A DNA stretch of 64,000 nt, from positions 1-64,000 of the forward strand of contig JAWPHD010011013.1 in assembly GCA_037043455.1 (NCBI GenBank), written 5' to 3'. This document shows positions 36,001 to 45,609 of the stretch, piece by piece. The DNA is from Cyrtodaria siliqua (taxonomy: Eukaryota; Mollusca; Bivalvia; Adapedonta; Hiatellidae). The notes under the pieces were generated by a model. That model had not been told where the DNA came from. It did not search any database and was given only the letters and a program-made list of their open reading frames with translations. The position numbers and the translations under genes are program-made. How positions within the stretch are numbered: position 1 is the first letter of the stretch; each line of letters starts with the position of its first letter.

Positions 36001-39000
36001 AAAAAAAAAATTGTTACAGCTGGCTCTAAATTTGAAACAGACGGCGAATATAGCCGGCTGCTGGCTATTAGAGACAGCCCTGACATTGCAAAACTCAATA
36101 ACCAAGTTTAATTTGCAGATTAATTACTCATTTGATTTTTGACAGGGATTGGTAGTTTTTTTATTTCACATTTTTAAGTTGGCAGTAATAGCTATGTTAT
36201 TTCAGTTACACATTACTTTTGGCCGGCCATAGTCGCTACGTGTTTATCATTTAACTTTCGGCAAAAAAGTGTTGTTTTTTAATTTCACATTTTACTGTTG
36301 ACAGGGAGTGGTTGTTATAGACGATATTCTCCACCACAAGTCTCGCCTCCAGCTGTCTACGTCGTCCAAAGAAGAGAAACTTAGAAGTCTGGAAGAACTG
36401 GGCAAGAAGATTCCACCCAGACATGTCTTAATGAGTACTAAAATAGGTGAGATTACACTACAAAACCGTTTATCAAAACTCTATCCATGTGTTGAAGCCA
36501 TATATTAATGTATATGTGCCAATTTAAAGTATATATTAATTCACGGGTTATTAAAATACCCGTGATTGAATATGCGTAAAATGAATTATGAGTTGGTAAC
36601 TCTAATTCGAAGCTCCGGTTTCGGGGTTTGGTCTGGCTGGTTAAAACGGTTTATATTGCGTCTATAGAGTTGGAATTCTCAAAATATGTAAGTTATATAT
36701 ATACCTTGTTGTCAAAAGGTTGAGAAACGGTGTAAAATTTGGCTGTTGTTGGCGGGATAGCTACTTTAGGTAAACCCCACTGAAACAACAACTATAGCTG
36801 GGACTAGATTGACACTTTAAAAATAGTTACATGGAGAGAATAAAGTAACAGTGGCACTACATTTATTCTCGGTCTGCCAATACCGTATCGTGGCAGATGC
36901 CCCTGCTATTTTTTCACAGATTAATAATGAAATTTTCCGTCAGACATTGCGTTTCTTTTTTCCTTAAAATCCCTATCCCGCCATCAACGGGTAAAGTTAA
37001 CAACATACATATACCGTTTTTAAACTTACTGACGACGAGTTACAGATAAAATTTACATATTTTGAAAATCCGAACTCTGTAGACCCGGTATAAATGGCTG
37101 GAATCAGCATAGCCAAAACCCAAAACTGGAACGTCGAATTAAAAGTTACCAACTCATAATTCATATTACACATATTCAATCTCGGGTGATTTAAGTACCC
37201 TTGAATAAACCCTAATTTAATTGACACATACACATAATTTTATGACCTGAACAACTGAATAGTGTTTTGATAAAAGATTTTGTAGTGTAATTGTGCCGTT
37301 ATTTGCAGGCCTGCAAAATCTCCGGATTCTCCGGATTTTTCAGTTGCACTCCGGATCTCCGGATTTAAGTGTACAATCTCCGGATTTTCCATTAAAACAA
37401 AATGTTCATGATTTAACAGCCATTCTTTCATAGTTTATCAGCTATTTCCCGAATTGATCCTGTTACGCTTCCTAGTCAGAGGAATATATACATTACAAGT
37501 GTCGAATCAGTGGGGGTCATTCCTTGTAATGCACTGACTGAATATACAATTAACACCTAAGGACATAGTTCCTTCAGTGGCATAAGACATGCGTAATGCA
37601 GGAATATCTGTGATTTCTTTAATTGGTCAAACTAACTGAAATAGGAAGTGTGAGGAACTAGCAACTCCTTGTGTGTGGTACCACTATAACGGCTGCTGCT
37701 GTGTACGATGATTATAATTTGTATAAGAGTTGACTTTGTATTTGTATTTAGCACGCATCTGTGTAGAAAAGTAAGTGCACTTTCATAAAAAACAGTTACG
37801 GTAGAAACTAAAATACAGGGTTCCCACGGGTCCTTAAAATCCTTGAAAGTACTTGAATTTGAAGAAAAAAAATCTAGGCCTGGAATGTGCTTGAAATTCT
37901 GGATTTTTGCTGTTCATCCCAAAATGGCTATTGGCTGTGCATTCCTAGATTATTTTTGCTGTTTTCAGATGGCATTATCCATGTCGTTTGCGCAAATATT
38001 AGTCCTTGAGTTTTGGAAAAAAGGTCATTGAAAGTCCTTGAATTTGGCCTTCCAATAAGGGTGGGAACCCTGAAAATAAGTATTTCTAATCGAATTACTA
38101 TTCTAACTTATTATTTTCTATAACTGTCAAACAATGCATCAACTTGTATTACTTGCATAAATAATTTAAATTTGTGCTTTAAATAAACAGTGCGAAAATC
38201 AAGTCAAGTGCTCCAAATTTCCATTTAAAATGTTCTTCGCGCATTTAAATTTTTAAATCTTAAAATTTATAAATCTCAGGATTTTGTGCTAAAACGTTTT
38301 GGCAGGCCTGTATTTGGCGGGTTAGTTTCTTTAGGTATATGTTAGTTCAACTTGACCTGTATAACAAATCTTATGTTCTTATCAATATATTTAGGTCGGG
38401 TCATAAACAAGCTCAGGAATGATGAAGATGAGGATATAAAGAGGGCTGCCAAAAAAGTATATGTAAAATGGAGAACACACTTTGTTGAACATATGGAACG
38501 GCCCATGATGGAGGTGAAATGTGATCTAAAAACAGAGAAATTACGAACTTCTGGTAGAAACCTTCTCGCTGGAGCCCTGGCAGTGGAGGTAATTAATAGT
38601 AATGTACCGTTAATCGATTGTAACAGGTCATCAGTTACTTAGGCATCGATTATGCTGATCGATTACCTGATATATTTTTATGAAATTTGGCATGTGTATT
38701 AAAGGGACACACGTCAATCTTGATTTTTAAAAAAACTCGCGGTAGCCTGTAAGTTTTTGTAAATAACTTGCATTTGTTCAGACATTACTATTAATTACAA
38801 TAATATTATAAAGCAAATAGTTCTGTATATTACTAAATGTTGACTATATTGCACCAAATAAGTTGAAATACTATATTGAAACCTCTATTTGAATAAGAAG
38901 AAGAAAATGAAAACTCAAAACTTCATTTATTTATCGGGTTTAAAATAAAAATTATACTAGATTAATAAATCGTAATTTTAATTCTTGATACAAACTTCAA

Positions 39001-42000
39001 GATTGCCAATTGCCTTTAAAGAAACTAACCCACCAAAATAAGGGGTGTCCCCTGATCGCATCGTCCCAAAGACTTTAAAAATGGAGTAGTCACTTGTAAC
39101 CCTTGCCCAGGGCTCGACATTAGGCATTGTCCGATAGGTTTAGGCAACCCAGACTTGGGTCCGGACAAATTGATTCTGAATCCTGATTGTCCGATCGGGC
39201 AAGTAGAAAAAAATAAATAAAACAAAATCAAAATGAAAACCCAAGCCAAAATACGCTGAAAACCCACGCCAAATGACAAAATTCAAACCTCACCGTAGCG
39301 AGTGTTGTCTAATAGGAAGTGATTGTAAACTAGACAGTTTTGCGCATGTGCGGCAGGATTTTCCCTGCCGATATATATAGATAGTGTATATATAGATAGT
39401 TGCTTGTCGCAACACGTTGCTTGGGATCATTTGACGTTTTATTCTCCCGATTTTGAATGAATTCCTTATGTTTTGGAAATATTGTTAATAAAATACAACA
39501 AAAGCAAGTTGTTTAATTATATGCTATAAATCATAAATTTTACGAAATAAAAATCGCTTGAACATTTTGCGACAATCACATACGACCGCTTTGCAGATTG
39601 TGTACATGTATCACGCTTCATCGGATTGCAATCTCTGAATAGAAATGTCGAAATGTTTCAACAAAAGATCATTCTTTTCTGGTTCCAAACTGCTTTATTT
39701 TACATGTTTTAATGCCTTTAAAGTAAAAAATTGAGATTTCATATTCGGACAAGTTCATTATAGGTCAGGACAAGTGGATTTCTGAAGTCACTTGTCCGAC
39801 AAGTAGATGTTAGTGTAGAGGCCTGCCCTTGCCTGACGAGCAAATAATGGGTAGTGCTACGACTGATTCACCAGTGTCAGAATAATGTGACTGTGTGGTA
39901 TCATGTCTAAGTACAGCATGGTATTCCAGTGTATCAATGAAAGATTTAATTCTGTCAAAAACCAGCTGCATGTATGTTGGATGAGTAACACCAGATATAT
40001 TTCCCCCTTGAGTTAGTCACAATACAGAACTTTAATCAAAGGGGGAAAATAACTCCTACTTAGTTCATGTTGTTATCCAGTATAAGTTATTTCCCTTGAT
40101 TATATACAGGGAAGCTATAGAGCATAATATTGCATGCAGCTTATGGTCTTCTATGAAGTCTCTTCAAATGGTGACCCTGGGTTCAAATTTGGTCACCCCA
40201 GTGGTCATAGTTTTACATAGCTCGTTATATAGGAATGTCTTAAAAATATCTTTCCTAAAAATTACAAGAGCTGGAGTTCTAATATTTTGCAAGACGCATT
40301 AGATTAATTATAGTTGCCGGACACAAAACAGACTATAGCACATTTATTCTTGGTATAAAAAGGGGAATAACTGCAAAAAAACTGTGTTTTTTTGGGAAAG
40401 TACCAAACATTGAAATAGGCATTCTAATGGAATATCAAATAAAATCACTAAAATAGACTTGAATGTAGTTGTCAAACTTAAAACTGAAAATCTGGCCCTG
40501 GAATGCACTAAAGTAAAGGACTTCACATGTAAAAATCAACAGGTCTTCCTGGGTCATGTCCTCAAACCCTGCTATGAAGGGATTTGCCCCTGTTACATTT
40601 CAGGGCTGGTTACGGGCCTGCAAAATGCATGTCGGAGTCGTTGTGAACAAACACTAAATAGAGGTTCTTGCATGAGGTGGTGGTCAGAATGTTAAAGATG
40701 CTGAGTTTAAAACCTTCTCGCCTGTAACCGAATACTGGTTGTACCCTGGAATAAGTAGGAGGTCTGCCTCCACCACTAAAAAACGACAATAATATATAGC
40801 CTAAAAATGTGCTGAAAATGATGTAAACCACCATTCATTACCAGCCAACCAACATCTTACATGAGTGACTGTGTGCTAGTATTGTCTTTAATAATTACAT
40901 TATCAGTTGGATAAATTGATATGATACGAGGCTGTGTTTTTGAGTATCATATCTGTTATCCAGCAAGTTTATTCAAGTCAAATAGACAGTCAGGAATGTG
41001 TTTCCATTTATCTCATAACATCTATACAATGTGGAAATCTACCATTTTTGTGATTTTATAAGAGAAATTATTAGGTTGTGGCTAGTCTCTATCATCCAGA
41101 CACACTCAAGCTGACTGCGAGCTAGCGAGCGTCTGGACTCACTGTTCTTTAAACATTTTGACCGAAGGACGGCGCCAACTGTCAAAACTGACTGCGACAT
41201 GACGTCATTTTGATTGCAACATCAAAGAACATCAAAGTGCACGTTGAATTACGCGCAACATTAGTTTCAATGGGATGTGTGTACGTCCTTATTAAATATA
41301 CAATAAACTTCTTTTTATTGTAGTTTCTCTAAAAACATAATATAATCTTACAAAATGATGTTTAAAATTTAATTTTTAGCATTAATCGGGCTCCGCTGAT
41401 TACCGGTATGTTTGGAGTAATTTTATTGCACAACATTGCGCGTAACGTCACGTAATTTTTGACGCCGTCATGACGTAGGGGGTGTTTCCCATAGATTTCC
41501 ATAACAAACTGAAGTTGACCAATTAGGCCGGTGATTTTTTTTTGTCCACACCTCGTTTTGATGTCAAAAAATGTAAAGAAGCTTTACTCCAGACCATCTA
41601 GTCTCGATCATCCAGACCTCTCACGAGACTTCTCTCAAAGAAGTTCAAACGATGGTCTGGAGTAAAGCTTCTTTAAAAATTTTGACATCAAAACGAGGTG
41701 TGTACAAAAAAAAATCACCGGCCTCTGATTGGTCAACTTCAGTTTGTTATGGAAATCACCCCCTACGTCACGACGGCGTAAAAAATTACGTGACGTTACG
41801 CGCAATGTTGTGCAATAAAATTACTCCAAACATAGTCAGCGGATCACGATTAATGCTAAAAAATAAATTTTAAACATCATTTTGTAAGATTATATTATGT
41901 TTTTAGAGAAACTACAATAAAACAAAGTTTATTGTATATTTATTAAGGACGTACATTATTCTATTGGAACTAATGTTGCGTGTAATTCAATGTGCACTTT

Positions 42001-42616
42001 GATGTTGCAATCAAAATGACGTCCCGTCGCAGTCAATTTTGATGGTTGGCGCCGTCTATCGGTCAACATTTTTAAAAGAACAGTGAGTCGGAACGCTCGT
42101 GTGTCTGGATGATAGAGACTACAGACCATTGTATGGACTTCTTTGAGAGAAGTTTCGCGAGAGGTCTGGATGATCGAGATTAGGTTGTGGCATCAGATAT
42201 TTTACATGTTCGCATTATAAATAATAGGACAAACAAGGTTTCCAATATGATAACAAGAGGGCCTACGGCCTGTCTGAACTTATCATATTATGATATTCCA
42301 TGCAAATAATTGGAACACAATAATTCAGTCCTAATTTGCATAGTTAATACACTTGTGTAATGTGTCATGATATATGTAAATTATGGCATTATTACGCTCT
42401 GTCATAAAACATTATTTATTTCAGAATTCACATAAACTACCGGAGAACATTGAAAGAGAAACATTTCAATACCACAAGCGTCTGATCAGCAACGGCTACA
42501 GACGCACAATACGCCATCTAGTGTTCACCCTGAAAAATCAAGCGGATGTAAGAAATCAAGTTTTAACTGGGACAACAACCGTCACAGACTTTGTAAAAGA
42601 GAATAAAAAGTCCTGA
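32933..42616 (+). CDS. TCEANC2: TCEANC2, four-exon gene
   Basis: This encodes transcription elongation factor A N-terminal and central domain-containing protein 2, a small nuclear protein related to the TFIIS N-terminal (LW) and central domains. Its exact biochemical role is not well established. The coding sequence joins 32933-33061, 36305-36446, 38395-38588 and 42425-42616, giving 218 aa, close to the roughly 208 aa of vertebrate orthologues. All introns are GT-AG with phases 0, 1 and 0. Conserved text is recognisable throughout: KQTTIESLK, GKKIPPRHVL, STKIGRVINKLR, ENIERETFQYHKRLI and GYRRTIRHLVFTLKN. The LW-type domain covers about residues 44-117 and the central-domain-like part about 147-218. 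No zinc ribbon is present, as in the family. The ATG at 32933 is used because it is upstream and in frame. A second ATG at 32957 (MDRF) aligns better with the vertebrate start and may be the real one. Introns are full of transposons. Confidence 0.93.
33688..35032. mobile_element. TCEANC2: TIR element in TCEANC2 intron 1 (1345 bp, 7-bp flanks)
   Basis: The ends CAGGGAGTAAGTGTACAGGG and RC-matched CCCTATATACTTACTCCCTG extend into aggagaaacgg and further into atttatgttgtcgcgc. The 7-bp direct repeat actacat flanks the element (33681-33687 and 35033-35039). CAGGG ends suggest hAT, though 8 bp would be usual. Inside, two direct copies of a unit of about 200 bp (gcattaataataacaaaaag and flanks) lie at about 34005-34700 and 34712-34915. 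The first is interrupted by the MITE at 34033-34521. Confidence 0.75.
34033..34521. mobile_element. Nested MITE (489 bp) with CTA flanks
   Basis: The ends ggccatcaataaaaaaatg (then tttgtttgc) and gcaaacaaacatatttttat (then tgatggcc) are inverted, with the 3-bp direct repeat cta outside (34030-34032 and 34522-34524). GG-ended TIRs with 3-bp duplications fit PIF/Harbinger. It splits a sequence whose intact second copy lies downstream, which confirms insertion. A terminus of the same family recurs at 50181-50250. Confidence 0.75.
35758..36082. mobile_element. TCEANC2: hAT-like MITE in TCEANC2 intron 1 (325 bp, 5-bp TSD)
   Basis: The ends CAGGGCTGTCTCTAAT and ATTAGAGACAGCCCTG are perfect inverted repeats flanked by acatt (35753-35757 and 36083-36087). 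Subterminal pieces also pair (gaaacaggtggct / agccggctgctggct). The interior is non-coding. It ends about 220 bp before exon 2. Confidence 0.8.
36305..36446 (+). CDS. TCEANC2: TCEANC2 exon 2
   Basis: The acceptor ttgacag precedes GGAGTGGTT. It encodes residues 44-90 plus one base of codon 91 (GVVVIDDILHHKS to PRHVLMSTKI), and the donor is ATAG/gtgaga, phase 1. It covers most of the LW-type N-terminal domain. Confidence 0.9.
36506..37218. mobile_element. TCEANC2: Foldback element in TCEANC2 intron 2 (about 710 bp)
   Basis: The left arm at about 36506-36720 is repeated in reverse complement at about 37000-37218. Examples are attgaatatg.gtaa.atgaat followed by tatgagttggtaact on the left, and agttaccaactcataattca on the right. 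Arms are about 75-80 percent alike by eye, so the element is old. The minus-strand ORF at 36997 lies inside an arm and is not a gene. Confidence 0.7.
37306..38310. mobile_element. TCEANC2: hAT-like element in TCEANC2 intron 2 (1005 bp, 6-bp TSD)
   Basis: The ends CAGGCCTGCAAAA and TTTTGGCAGGCCTG are inverted. The 6-bp repeat tatttg flanks the element (37300-37305 and 38311-38316). The left part contains repeated ctccggatt words. A second hAT-like element sits inside it (37816-38072). The right edge is about 85 bp before exon 3. Confidence 0.7.
37816..38072. mobile_element. Nested hAT-like MITE (257 bp)
   Basis: The ends CAGGGTTCCCAC and GTGGGAACCCTG are perfect inverted repeats flanked by aaaata (37810-37815 and 38073-38078). 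Subterminal words ccttgaaagt/ccttgaatttg recur at both ends. It is inserted in the larger element at 37306-38310, so it is the younger of the two. Confidence 0.8.
38395..38588 (+). CDS. TCEANC2: TCEANC2 exon 3
   Basis: The acceptor is tatttag and the donor is GAG/gtaatt, phase 0. It completes Gly91 and encodes residues 92-155 (RVINKLRNDEDEDIK to LAGALAVE). This is the second half of the LW-type domain and the linker, including VKWRTHFVEH. Confidence 0.9.
38703..39015. mobile_element. TCEANC2: TTAA-flanked MITE, family 1, in TCEANC2 intron 3 (313 bp)
   Basis: The left end agggacacacgtcaatcttg and right end caagattgccaattgcct are inverted, with TTAA at 38699-38702 and 39016-39019. The internal word tatattactaaatgt.g.tatattgca is shared with the partial copy near 43240-43275. 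Confidence 0.7.
39108..39825. mobile_element. TCEANC2: hAT non-autonomous element in TCEANC2 intron 3 (718 bp, 8-bp TSD)
   Basis: The ends CAGGGCTCGACATTA and TAGTGTAGAGGCCTG are imperfect inverted repeats. The perfect 8-bp direct repeat cccttgcc flanks the element (39100-39107 and 39826-39833), the classic hAT signature. Subterminal tgtccga/cggacaagt words recur at both ends. No transposase ORF was found. Confidence 0.8.
40140..40300. mobile_element. Copy of the dispersed repeat seen at 21590-22337
   Basis: caaatggtgaccctggg, then ttcaaatttggtcacccca, then catagttttacatag match the 21790-21860 segment word by word. Partial copy; boundaries not determined. Confidence 0.5.
40717..40860 (+). 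mobile_element. SINE-like dispersed repeat, family B copy 2
   Basis: ctggttgtaccctggaataa, then ggtctgcctccaccacta, atatatagcct and tgtgctgaaaatg match the copies at 11684-11850 and 61560-61710. It lies in TCEANC2 intron 3. Confidence 0.5.
41083..42178. mobile_element. TCEANC2: Foldback element in TCEANC2 intron 3 (1.1 kb, 13-bp flanks)
   Basis: Arms of roughly 500 bp (about 41085-41600 and 41640-42125) are highly similar inverted copies, for example acattttgaccg... and cggtcaacattt. A short centre and the right end repeat ctcgatcatccagacctctc. The 13-bp direct repeat attaggttgtggc flanks the element exactly (41070-41082 and 42179-42191). It ends about 230 bp before exon 4. No transposase is present, and the class is uncertain. 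Confidence 0.85.
42425..42616 (+). CDS. TCEANC2: TCEANC2 exon 4 (last coding exon)
   Basis: The acceptor is ttatttcag. It encodes residues 156-218 (NSHKLPENIERETF ... TDFVKENKKS), then TGA at 42614. It holds the TFIIS-central-like segment with GYRRTIRHLVFTLKN, the best conserved stretch of the family. Confidence 0.92.
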   Translation, partial: NSHKLPENIERETFQYHKRLISNGYRRTIRHLVFTLKNQADVRNQVLTGTTTVTDFVKENKKS

Positions 42617-42838
42617 CGTCCAGTACTTTGCTAATTAATGTCATGTCAATATCGGAATAATTTCGGGTAGTGAGAAATCAACAGAGATGGGCGATAACTG
42701 TGTCCAACCTCATAAAGAAGAGCTAGAATTCAGGACAACATAGTACAGACTAGCAGCCTTAGGTCCAGGCACGTGTTTGCGTTCCCGTGCGTCTAGACTG
42801 TACACATAACTTTGTCATATTGATTCCTTTTTAAGTGC

Positions 42839-42844
42839 AATAAA
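42839..42844 (+). terminator. TCEANC2: Polyadenylation signal AATAAA of TCEANC2
   Basis: A canonical AATAAA lies 223 bp after the stop codon, followed within about 40 bp by a T/G-rich stretch (cagtgtgttgacaacg ... tttttgttt). This placement suits a short 3' UTR. Confidence 0.6.
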
Positions 42845-43195
42845 ATGAAAATATTTCAGTGTGTTGACAACGATGCAAGGATTTTTGTTTTTAAACTCTG
42901 TTTGTCACTTATACTTGCATGTAAGATGGAGGCGCTCCCAATGGAGCTACATGGGACATTTATGTGATGCAAGCTATATTGTACTCAAACCCTAATGCTC
43001 TAATGGATATCATGTGAACAACAGAAATGCGGTCTCAGCAATTTTTACAAACAATAACTAAATCTTTTAAATTAACCAATGTATTACTACATACTTATTT
43101 GGGTCAATGCTCATGTTTCCATGTATACATTTTACTGAAAGAAAATCAGACATTTGTTTGCTGATGCTCCATATATGCTTTACTTACCAACAGTG

Positions 43196-43320
43196 TCCCT
43201 TTAATAATTATTTGAAAAGTTCAAATCATCTAGTTCTTGCATATTACTAAATGTTTGTTATATTGCACTGATAGTACCAGTATTTTATAAAAAAAAATAT
43301 TTCTTTCTATTCATAGTGGA
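43196..43320. mobile_element. Partial MITE of family 1
   Basis: gtgtccctttaa resembles the family terminus, and tattactaaatgtttgttat (then attgca) matches the interior of the copy at 38703-39015. The other end is missing. Confidence 0.45.
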
Positions 43321-43456
43321 TATCTGCCGCAGTCACCAAGAATGGCACTATTAATTGCCTTGTTGTGGACGTACATAAATCTTTTGCACGCATAATATTG
43401 TATATGTTCAATACTGTTATATTGTTCTAGACCCCATATTTCAGAGCCATATAAAA

Positions 43457-44063
43457 CTATTTGTTTAATTTTGGTGTCAAACAATTAAAAAACATATCTG
43501 ATTGTAAAGGACCAAATTCATATAAGCCATTTAAAAGAGCAATAAGAACACGTTTGCTTTTAATAGCAATTTCCTCTACCATTCGATTTAGCGACATTTG
43601 ACTTGAAAATAATAGACCTACATATGTATATTCTTTTGCAACATTAACCTTTTCACCACCAAGTGTCCATTTCTCGTGTTTGTTTAAATAATTCAACAAT
43701 ATCCGGTGATAACTGGATTCCGGTCAGACCACTGTTTGCGATTTCATATTGAAGTTCATCATTAAATATGGAAAATAGAATTGGGCTTAAAATACAACCT
43801 TGTCTAACTCCCTGAGTACAAAACACCCTGAGTACAATGAAAATATTCACTCAAACTGGTTTTGTTTCTTACACATGCTTTAACACTTTTATATATATAC
43901 TCTTTAACATTTTAAACAGTTTACCTTTAACACCGGCTTTTTTTAAAATAAACCACAACTTGGCTCTATTCACAGTATCAAACGCTTTTTTTAAATCTAC
44001 AAATGCTGCAAATAATTTCATACCTGTTTTGGTCAAGTATCTATCAATAAATAAAGAGTGCAA
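43457..44063 (-). pseudogene. LINE reverse transcriptase relic lacking its catalytic core
   Basis: Minus-strand pieces give RT motif A (FAAFVDLKKAFDTVNRAKLW), then GVRQGCILSPILFSIFNDEL, then thumb and connection text (KVNVAKEYTYVGLLFSSQMS). The FADD/YADD box that should stand between IQL and the LNYLNKHEKW segment is deleted, since the sequence jumps through NSGLTGIQLSPDIVELF. Frames change between the pieces. It differs from the LINE at 3523-5595 and is unambiguously dead. Confidence 0.8.
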
Positions 44064-44109
44064 TTATTTACTTACATGCAGATGCCACTTGTATGGGCAG
44101 GGGAATTAA

Positions 44110-44949
44110 TAGGGAGTAATACGGTATTACTTTCGAAGTCGTAATATCGATACTAGTGGAGGAATATTGGGTAGACATCATTGTATATTCTCAAAAAAAA
44201 AGTATCAGACACATACCATCGCTACCAAATGAAGTTGTGCATAGGTTAATAAATTTGTAGTGCGACTATTCATAATTTTAATAAAGCGTCATCAAAATAA
44301 ACTATATTTCAGGCACATGTATGCAAATTGATTCAATATAATTATGCATCTTTCAAAATCGAATTTTATTATCATCTTTTTACTCTGCCAAAGGTTTTTA
44401 TTTTACTATTGAACCTAAGGATAAAAACCGACTAACGCTAATTTTATTACGTACTGAGAATATGATAAAATCTCAACACTTCGGCAAAGGAAAATTATTG
44501 GTTACCAAAGTTATGTCGCTTGTCAGATCTGTGATTTTGGCCTTGCTTTAAACTTGTATTATTTAACATTTAATTATTTAACTTTGATGGATGTTTTAGT
44601 TTTTAATTATAGAACTTTGATGACGCTTGGCGCAAATTGAATGTCATGAAATAAATTATATATATCAATTAAAATACAATTTGAGTAATGCATAACATTT
44701 ACATGCCAGTGATTTATTTTTATTTGATTAATAGTTTTATAATGCATGACAATGTATAGTGTCTTATAAGTTTTGCACATTGATATATGTTTATATGAAA
44801 TGCGTATATGTTTTTTAGAACATGTGACCGTTTAATAAAACATTATATATATTTTGCTTACTTACTTACTGAATATGAACCGTTTGAATAAATAAAACAA
44901 GAAGCACTTAAATGTGTCCAAGCAAAGCATTCCTTTAGTAAGAAACGTA
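44110..44949. other. Intergenic, nothing recognised
   Basis: AT-rich DNA between the LINE relic and the 34-bp array. No exon-like, RNA or repeat structure was seen. Confidence 0.5.
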
Positions 44950-45608
44950 GGTGTGTTGCAGAGAAGGCACATTGCCTAATGCGGGCATGTTGCAGAGAAG
45001 GCACATTGCCTAATGCGGGTGTATTGCAGAGAAGGCACATTGCCTAACGTGGGCATGTTGCAGAGAAGGCACATTGCCTAACTCTGGCTTGTTGCAGAGA
45101 AAGCACATTGCCTAACGCGGGCTTGAAGGCACATTGGCTAACTTGGGCGTGTTGCAGAGAAGGCACATTGCCTAACGCCGGCTTGTTGCAGAAAAAGCAC
45201 ATTGCCTAACGTGGGCTTGAAGGCACATTGTCTAACGCGGGCTTGTTGCAGAGAAAGCACATTGCCTAACGCGGGCTTGTTGCAGAGAAGGCACATTGCC
45301 TAACACGGGCTTGTTGCAGAGAAGGCACATTGCCTAACATGGGCTTGTTGCAGAGAAGGCACATTGCCTAACGCGGGCTTGTTGCAAAGAAGGCAAGTTG
45401 CCTAACGTGGGCTTGTTGCAGAGAAGGCACATTGCCTAACACAGGCTTGTTGCAGAGAAGGCACATAGCCTAACACGGGCTTGTTGCAGAGAAGGCACAT
45501 TGCCTAACACGGGCTTGTTGCAGAGAAGGCATATTGCCTAACACGGGTTTGTTGCAGTTAAGGCACATTGCCTAACGCGGGCTTGTTGCAAAGAAGGCAC
45601 GTTGCCTA
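44950..45608. repeat. 34-bp minisatellite, about 19 copies
   Basis: The unit is gcttgttgcagagaaggcac followed by attgcctaacgcgg, period 34 (for example starts at 45241 and 45275). Three units near 45120-45230 are shortened by loss of the gttgcagaga part. Variation is concentrated in the acacgg/acgcgg/atgcgg part. GC content is well above the surroundings. Confidence 0.95.
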
Positions 45609-45609
45609 G

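Noticed and set aside
44950..45608. CRISPR-like array of 34-bp repeats
   Set aside because: Units are contiguous without spacers, there are no cas genes, and the context is eukaryotic.
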